Positions 5,925-10,282 of a stretch of 10,282 nucleotides of DNA are shown piece by piece. Below the pieces are notes generated by a model, which saw nothing but the letters and a program-made list of their open reading frames with translations, was not told where the DNA came from and searched no databases. The translations under genes were made by a program, and so were the position numbers. The DNA is from an uncultured Leucobacter sp. (GTDB taxonomy: Bacteria > Actinomycetota > Actinomycetes > Actinomycetales > Microbacteriaceae), in contig CAMFIY010000076.1 in the NCBI GenBank assembly GCA_945952575.1, positions 1 through 10,282 of the forward strand, written 5' to 3'. How positions within the stretch are numbered: the first letter of the stretch is position 1; every line of letters begins with the position of its first letter.

Positions 5925-5953
5925 TTGTTTTTGTGAGATTGTTAGGACATTAT
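5925..5953 (+). promoter_or_regulatory. Predicted promoter of the iol operon
   Basis: TTGTTT (5925-5930) is separated by exactly 17 bases from CATTAT (5948-5953). The start would fall near 5960, about 65 bases before iolC. Operator 2 (5940-5949) overlaps the spacer and the -10 box, the position expected for repression by steric block. Confidence 0.5.
5940..5949. promoter_or_regulatory. Predicted GntR operator 2 (TGTTAGGACA)
   Basis: Second copy of the TGTkAGGACA motif, in the same orientation as the first and followed by TT where the first has AT. It lies between the -35 and -10 boxes of the predicted iol promoter. It matches 8 of 10 positions of KGWCHTRACA, the consensus I recall for C. glutamicum IolR. 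Confidence 0.52.
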
Positions 5954-6024
5954 GGAGATGCGGGACACCGCCGCATGCTCCCGACCCGGACGGTCATGCG
6001 GCGATCGATGAGGAGGCCACCGGT

Positions 6025-6975
6025 ATGAGCGATCACGCAGCACTCGATCTTCTGGCGATGGGCCGCCTCGGCGTCGACATCTACCCGCTGCAGAGCGGGC
6101 ATCTCGAAGACGTCGACACCTTCGGCAAGTTCCTGGGCGGAAGCGCCGCGAACGTGAGCGTCGCCGCGGCGCGCTACGGACTCGCGAGCGCGCTCGTGTC
6201 GCGAGTCGGGGACGATCCGTTCGGGCGCTACCTGCTCAGGGAGCTCGAGCGTCTCGGCGTCGATCCTCGCTTCGTGCGCACCGACGACGAGTACCCGACC
6301 CCGATCACCTTCTGCGAGATATTCCCCCCTGACGACTTCCCGATCTACTTCTACCGCAAACCCAAAGCGCCGGATCTGCAGATCACCGCTGAGGAGCTGG
6401 ACGCCGACGCGATTCGCAATGCGCGGATCCTATGGTTCACGCTGACGGGACTGAGCGAGGAGCCCAGCCGCGGCGCGCACCATGCCGCACTCGCGACCAG
6501 GGATCGCGCCCGGCACACCGTGTTCGATCTCGACTACCGGTCCATGTTCTGGGCCGATCCGGCTGAGGCGACCGAGCAGGCCGCCCTCGGCCTCGACCGC
6601 GCCACCGTCGCAGTCGGCAACCGCGAGGAATGCCAGGTCGCGGTGGGCGAGACCGAACCGATCCGCGCAGCGGACGCGCTCCTCGAGCGCGGCGTCGAGC
6701 TCGCGATCGTGAAGCAGGGCCCCAAGGGAGTGCTGGCGAAGACGCGGGAGGAGACGGTCGAGGTGCCCCCGCACTTCGTCGAGGTGGTCAACGGCCTCGG
6801 CTCGGGCGACGCCTTCGGCGGCGCCCTGTGCAACGGGCTGATCCAGGGCTGGGATCTCGAACGGGTGCTCCGCTTCGCCAATGTGGCCGGGGCCATCGTC
6901 GCCACGCGGCTCGAATGCTCGACGGCGATGCCCGATGCCGCCGAGGTCGAGGCGATCCTCGCAAAGGGGGCCTGA
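6025..6975 (+). CDS. iolC: 5-dehydro-2-deoxygluconokinase
   Basis: A 316-residue PfkB-family sugar kinase that phosphorylates 2-deoxy-5-keto-D-gluconate at position 6, the kinase step of myo-inositol catabolism. It opens with LDLLAMGRLGVDIYPLQSGHLEDVDTFGKFLGGSAANV. The GGSAANV at 38-44 is PfkB signature 1 and the GRLGVDIYP stretch is typical of IolC. Signature 2 is NGLGSGDAFGGAL with the catalytic base at Asp262. IVKQGPKGVLA precedes it in the nucleotide-binding half. The length equals a stand-alone kinase, so it lacks the C-terminal DUF2090 extension seen in some enterobacterial IolC proteins. ATG 6025 is set by AGGAGG 8 bases upstream; codons before it do not look like protein. First gene of the operon, ending 1 base before the next start, so the two are probably translationally coupled. 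Confidence 0.95.
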   Translation: MSDHAALDLLAMGRLGVDIYPLQSGHLEDVDTFGKFLGGSAANVSVAAARYGLASALVSRVGDDPFGRYLLRELERLGVDPRFVRTDDEYPTPITFCEIFPPDDFPIYFYRKPKAPDLQITAEELDADAIRNARILWFTLTGLSEEPSRGAHHAALATRDRARHTVFDLDYRSMFWADPAEATEQAALGLDRATVAVGNREECQVAVGETEPIRAADALLERGVELAIVKQGPKGVLAKTREETVEVPPHFVEVVNGLGSGDAFGGALCNGLIQGWDLERVLRFANVAGAIVATRLECSTAMPDAAEVEAILAKGA

Positions 6976-6976
6976 A

Positions 6977-7885
6977 ATGGTGAACCGACCGGTGCTTTCA
7001 CCCGACGCGTTCGACCGGTTGCGCGATCTGCGCGCTGCGGATCCCGACGCGATCGGGCGCGTGCTCGGAGCACGCCGACGACGCGAGCTGATCCGCGGCG
7101 ACGGCCGGCTCTTCATCGTCGCCGCGGATCATCCCGCGCGCGGGGCCGTCGCGGTGGGATCCGACCCCACCGCCATGGCCGACCGGTACGAGCTGCTCCA
7201 CCGGATGGCCATCGCGGTCTCTCGGCCCGGCGTGGACGGCGTGCTCGGCACCCCGGACATCATCGACGACCTCGCAGCGCTCGGACTGCTCGACGACAAG
7301 ATCGTCGTCGGCTCCATGAATCGCGGCGGCCTGCGCGGCGCCGCCTTCGAGATGGACGACCGCTACACGGCGTACGACGCGGACGCGATGGTGCGCCAGG
7401 GGATCGACTTCGCCAAGGCGCTGATCCGGATCGATCTCGACGACGCCGGCACGGCGGCGACGCTCGAGGCGACCGCGCGCGCCGTCGATGCCGCCGCTGC
7501 GGCGAAGCTGCCCATCATGCTCGAGCCGTTCATGAGTCGCCGGGTCAACGGCAGGGTGGTCAACGACCTGTCGGCCGATGCGGTGATCCTCTCGACCGCC
7601 ATCGCGGCGGGTCTCGGGAATTCGAGCGCGTACACCTGGATGAAGCTGCCCGTCGTGCCCGAGATGGAGCGAGTGATGCAGGCGACCACCATGCCGACCC
7701 TCCTGCTCGGCGGCGACAACGGCGGTGACCCCGACGAGACATTCGCCTCCTGGGAGCGCGCGCTCGCCCTGCCCGGGGTCCGCGGGCTCACCGTCGGCCG
7801 CACCCTGCTCTACCCGCACGACGACGACGTGGCGGCAGCGGTCGACACCGCGGCCGCGCTGGTCCACCGCGGCGCCGCCGCATGA
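6977..7885 (+). CDS. Aldolase-like (beta/alpha)8 protein, Cgl0159-type, of the inositol operon
   Basis: A 302-residue soluble protein resembling the actinobacterial family that databases call Cgl0159 family (beta/alpha)8-fold protein, sometimes labelled deoxyribose-phosphate aldolase. Visible blocks: RLFIVAADHPARGAVAVG near residue 48, VDGVLGTPDIIDDL, IVVGSMNRGGLRGAAFEMDDRYTAYDA, AKALIRIDLDDAGTAATLEATARAVDAAAAAKLPIMLEPFMSRRVNGRV, YTWMKLPVVPEMERVMQATTMPTLLLGGD and GVRGLTVGRTLLYP. The alternation of short strands with helices and a phosphate-loop-like GGD / VGR ending fit a class I TIM-barrel aldolase. The Lys in WMKLP is a candidate Schiff-base residue (inference). Because it lies between iolC and iolB and no IolJ-like class II aldolase is seen, the likely job is cleavage of 2-deoxy-5-keto-gluconate 6-phosphate to dihydroxyacetone phosphate and malonate semialdehyde. 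AAAGGGGG is 6 bases before ATG 6977; GTG 6980 is the next codon. Confidence 0.85.
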   Translation: MVNRPVLSPDAFDRLRDLRAADPDAIGRVLGARRRRELIRGDGRLFIVAADHPARGAVAVGSDPTAMADRYELLHRMAIAVSRPGVDGVLGTPDIIDDLAALGLLDDKIVVGSMNRGGLRGAAFEMDDRYTAYDADAMVRQGIDFAKALIRIDLDDAGTAATLEATARAVDAAAAAKLPIMLEPFMSRRVNGRVVNDLSADAVILSTAIAAGLGNSSAYTWMKLPVVPEMERVMQATTMPTLLLGGDNGGDPDETFASWERALALPGVRGLTVGRTLLYPHDDDVAAAVDTAAALVHRGAAA

Positions 7886-7896
7886 CGATCGACATC

Positions 7897-7903
7897 GGAG
7901 GAG
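7897..7903 (+). promoter_or_regulatory. Ribosome binding site that fixes the iolB start
   Basis: GGAGGAG stands 5 bases before ATG 7909. The alternative ATG at 7882 overlaps the previous stop as ATGA but has no Shine-Dalgarno sequence in front of it. The strong site favours 7909. Confidence 0.75.
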
Positions 7904-7908
7904 ACGAG

Positions 7909-8913
7909 ATGACCGACGCAGTCGAGGCGGCGAACGCGACCGGGATCGCGAGCACGGCCGGGCGGTGGTTCCATCGCCGGGGCGAGCTCGCCGGATCCGG
8001 CGCCGAGGCGGCCTGGGAGACCGTGGTCGATGAGCGCACTCCGGGCTGGCGGCACACCGGCCTGCGCGTGAGTCGGCTCGGCGCGGGCGAATCGGTCGCG
8101 CTCGAGGGCAGCATCGCCGACGGCCGCGGCGTCGAGCGCCTCATCGTGCCGCTCGCGGGGTCCTTCACGGTCACGCACAGCGAGGGCGGCGCCGAGACGG
8201 TGACGGAACTCATGGGCCGCTCCTCGGTCTTCTCCGGCGCCACCGACGTGCTCTACCTCTCCGCGGCCGCCACCGCTACCGTCGTCGCCCGCGACGGCGG
8301 CCGTTTCGCCGTCGCGAGCTCTCCGACCGAGACCATCCGGCCCACCCGCTACATCGGCGTCGCCGACGTGCCCGTCGAACTGCGGGGATCCGGTGCATCG
8401 AGCCGCCAGGTGCACAACTTCGGCACGCCGGCAGCCCTCGACGCCGCTCGCTTCATCGTCTGCGAGGTGATCACCCCGGCGGAGAACTGGTCCTCCTATC
8501 CGCCGCACAAGCACGACGAGCACGTGCCCGGTCACGAGTCCCGCCTCGAGGAGATCTACTACTTCGAGACGGCGCCGGCCGCAGGGGCCCCCGCCGAGGT
8601 GACGGAGGATCGCGCCTTCGGCATGTTCAGCGCGTACTCCTCGCCGGCCGGCGAGATCGAGATCGACGCGATGGTCCGCACCGGCGATGTCGCGCTGGTG
8701 CCCTACGGCTATCACGGCCCCGCAGTCGCCGCGCCGGGCTACGATCTCTACTACCTCAACGTGATGGCCGGCCCCGACGCCGAGCGCGTCTGGAACATCA
8801 GCGACGACCCGGCCCACGCCTGGGTGCGCGACACCTGGGAGGGCCTGGAGATGGACCCCCGCCTTCCCTTCGGATCGGGGGTCGAGAAGACCCGGACTGG
8901 AGAGCATCGATGA
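7909..8913 (+). CDS. iolB: 5-deoxy-glucuronate isomerase
   Basis: A 334-residue bicupin that converts 5-deoxy-D-glucuronate to 2-deoxy-5-keto-D-gluconate, between the IolD and IolC steps. The second cupin carries the likely metal ligands: YPPHKHDE (His200, His202), SRLEEIYYFE (Glu215) and VPYGYHGPAVAAPGYDLYYLNVMAGP (His269). DPAHAWVRDTWE near the end is also typical of IolB. The first cupin (about residues 20-165, GVERLIVPLAGSFTV, SVFSGATDVLYLS) is well formed. The protein is slightly longer than the B. subtilis enzyme, and an N-terminal stretch rich in Ala and Glu may be unstructured. A start at 7882 would add nine residues by ATGA coupling and cannot be excluded. The stop overlaps the iolD start (ATGA at 8910-8913). 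Confidence 0.95.
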   Translation: MTDAVEAANATGIASTAGRWFHRRGELAGSGAEAAWETVVDERTPGWRHTGLRVSRLGAGESVALEGSIADGRGVERLIVPLAGSFTVTHSEGGAETVTELMGRSSVFSGATDVLYLSAAATATVVARDGGRFAVASSPTETIRPTRYIGVADVPVELRGSGASSRQVHNFGTPAALDAARFIVCEVITPAENWSSYPPHKHDEHVPGHESRLEEIYYFETAPAAGAPAEVTEDRAFGMFSAYSSPAGEIEIDAMVRTGDVALVPYGYHGPAVAAPGYDLYYLNVMAGPDAERVWNISDDPAHAWVRDTWEGLEMDPRLPFGSGVEKTRTGEHR

Positions 8914-10282
8914 CCACGCGACGCATGACGGTCGGCCAGGCGCTGATCGAGTTCCTGGCGAACCAGTGGACCGTCGACCGAGAGGCCGACGGCACCGAGA
9001 TCCGCGAGCGCACCGTCCCGGGAGTCTTCGGGATCTTCGGCCACGGCAATGTCGCGGGCGTCGGTCAGGCGCTCAAGCAGCTGAACGTCGAACAGCCCGA
9101 GCTCATGCCCTACTACCAGGCGCGCAACGAGCAGGCGATGGTGCACCAGGCGGTCGGTTACGCGCGCATGCACCGCAGACGCGGCACCTACGCCGCCGCG
9201 GCCTCGGTCGGTCCGGGCGCCAGCAACATGCTGACCGGTGCGGCCCTGGCGACCACGAACCGTCTGCCCGCCCTCCTGCTCCCGAGCGACACCTTCGCGA
9301 CCCGGGTCGCGGATCCGGTGCTGCAGCAGCTCGAGCAGCCGCACGACATCGGGATCACCGTCAACGACGCGTTCCGGCCCGTCTCGCGATTCTTCGACCG
9401 CGTGCAGCGCCCCGAGCAGCTCTTCTCGATCGCGCTCGCCGCGATGCGCGTGCTCACCGATCCCGCCGACACGGGTGCCGTGACGATCGCGCTTCCCGAG
9501 GACGTGCAGGCGGAGGCGCTCGACGTGCCGGTCGAGTTCCTGCAGCCGCGCGAGTGGCGGATCCGCCGCCCGCTGCCCGAGCGCGATGCGCTCGCCGCGG
9601 CGGTCTCGGCGATCCGCGAGGCGAAGCGGCCGCTGATCGTCGCGGGCGGCGGCGTCATCTACTCCGGCGCCGAGGATCAGCTGCGCGCATTCGTCGGGGC
9701 GACCGGGATCCCCGTCGGCACCTCTCAGGCCGGCGGGGGCGCACTGGCGTGGGACCATCCACGGTACCTGGGCGGCGTCGGCGCGACCGGCTCCCTCGCC
9801 GCGAACCGCCTCGCGGCCGAGGCCGATGTGGTGATCGGGATCGGCACGCGCTACAGCGACTTCACCAGCGCCTCGCGCACGGCGTTCCGGCACCCCGGGG
9901 TGAAGTTCGTCAACGTCAACGTCGCCTCGTTCGACGCCTACAAGCACGGCACGCAGCTGCCCGTGATCGCCGACGCCCGCGAAGCGCTGCTCGCGCTCGG
10001 CGAGGCACTCGCCGGTCACCGCGTCGGTGAGGACTACGCGGCCCGCATCGCGGCGGAGAAGGCGGGTTGGGACGAGCTCGTGGACGAGGCCTTCGAGCCC
10101 TCCGGGCTCGAGCGCCCGGGCCAGCCCGAGATCATCGGGGCCGTCCAGCGCGCCTCCGCGCCGCGCGATGTGATCGTGCAAGCCGCGGGATCCCTGCCGG
10201 GCGACCTGCACAAACTCTGGCGGGTGCGCGATCCGCTGGGCTATCACGTCGAGTACGCCTACTCCTGCATGGGCTACGAGAT
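8910..10282 (+). CDS. iolD: 3D-(3,5/4)-trihydroxycyclohexane-1,2-dione hydrolase, 3' end missing
   Basis: A thiamine-diphosphate enzyme that opens the ring of trihydroxycyclohexane-1,2-dione to give 5-deoxyglucuronate. The frame is open from ATG 8910 to the window end, 457 codons of an expected 630 or so. The N-terminal Pyr domain has FGIFGHGN (40-47) and the cofactor-activating Glu74 in YYQARNEQAMVHQAVGYAR. A central domain follows (PLIVAGGGVIYSGAE, IGTRYSDFTSASRTAF). The PP domain then begins with VQAAGSLPGDLHKLW and YHVEYAYSCMGYE, both highly typical of IolD. The Mg-binding GDGS...N motif lies beyond the edge. GGAGAG stands 5 bases before the ATG, which overlaps the iolB stop by 4 bases, so the two are likely coupled. 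The absence of stop codons and the residue-level match leave little doubt. Confidence 0.97.
   Translation, partial: MTTRRMTVGQALIEFLANQWTVDREADGTEIRERTVPGVFGIFGHGNVAGVGQALKQLNVEQPELMPYYQARNEQAMVHQAVGYARMHRRRGTYAAAASVGPGASNMLTGAALATTNRLPALLLPSDTFATRVADPVLQQLEQPHDIGITVNDAFRPVSRFFDRVQRPEQLFSIALAAMRVLTDPADTGAVTIALPEDVQAEALDVPVEFLQPREWRIRRPLPERDALAAAVSAIREAKRPLIVAGGGVIYSGAEDQLRAFVGATGIPVGTSQAGGGALAWDHPRYLGGVGATGSLAANRLAAEADVVIGIGTRYSDFTSASRTAFRHPGVKFVNVNVASFDAYKHGTQLPVIADAREALLALGEALAGHRVGEDYAARIAAEKAGWDELVDEAFEPSGLERPGQPEIIGAVQRASAPRDVIVQAAGSLPGDLHKLWRVRDPLGYHVEYAYSCMGYE

Noticed and set aside
5887..6024. Extension of iolC upstream to 5887
   Set aside because: The extra 46 codons cover the predicted promoter and operator. 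The strong AGGAGG site marks ATG 6025, and the added residues do not resemble PfkB kinases.
6998..7867. Minus-strand frame opposite the aldolase-like gene
   Set aside because: Composition typical of antisense in GC-rich genes (Arg, Gly, His, Val, Asp); no start signal and it breaks the tight iol operon.
8751..10247. Long (498-codon) minus-strand open frame opposite iolD
   Set aside because: It is the antisense of a clearly conserved iolD/iolB coding region. Its translation is rich in Arg, Gly, Asp and His with no family motif, as expected for a shadow frame in high-GC DNA.
1..10282. Search for insertion sequences, integrase, toxin-antitoxin or defence genes and CRISPR repeats
   Set aside because: All sizeable coding space is taken by RecQ, SDR, TetR, hemolysin III, UppS and iol genes. 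No regularly spaced repeats and no transposase motifs were seen.

Overview
The window is high-GC DNA (roughly 70%) with dense genes, short gaps, frequent 1-4 base overlaps and GTG/ATG starts with GGAGG-type ribosome sites. The gene families and the operon style point to an actinobacterium. The pairing of a hemolysin III protein with a short-chain-type cis-prenyltransferase and the GntR-controlled inositol cluster both resemble Mycobacterium/Corynebacterium relatives. The codon use and 'TAnnnT then start codon' leaderless promoters would suit Microbacteriaceae, but the genus cannot be fixed from this sequence.

Layout. (1) 1-1501: the 3' three-quarters of a RecQ helicase gene, cut by the window edge. 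(2) 1495-3241: a divergent pair, an atypical short-chain dehydrogenase/epimerase-like protein (minus strand) and a TetR-type repressor (plus strand). Between them are two copies of a near-perfect palindrome that bracket the predicted epimerase promoter. (3) 3365-4949: a hemolysin III/PAQR-type membrane protein followed by an isoprenyl (cis-prenyl) diphosphate synthase. Both have a -10-like box placed so that transcription could begin at the start codon. (4) 4950-5093: a convergent intergenic stretch with two competing hairpins. (5) 5094-10282: a myo-inositol catabolic locus. A GntR/HutC-type repressor on the minus strand faces a plus-strand operon: iolC (kinase), a (beta/alpha)8 aldolase-like gene, iolB (isomerase) and iolD (ring-opening hydrolase, truncated by the window end). 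Two copies of a TGTkAGGACA motif lie on the two divergent promoters.

How the genes work together. IolD opens the trihydroxycyclohexanedione ring, IolB isomerises 5-deoxyglucuronate, IolC phosphorylates the resulting 2-deoxy-5-keto-gluconate, and the aldolase-like protein is the natural candidate for splitting the phosphorylated product. The upstream dehydrogenase and dehydratase steps (iolG, iolE), the transporter and iolA are not in the window and may follow iolD. The rest of the window is housekeeping: DNA repair, cell-envelope lipid carrier synthesis and a small regulated oxidoreductase module.

I found no RNA genes, insertion sequences, CRISPR arrays or phage remains, and no clearly novel system. 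The points most worth following are the aldolase-like gene inside the iol operon and the two sets of predicted operators.
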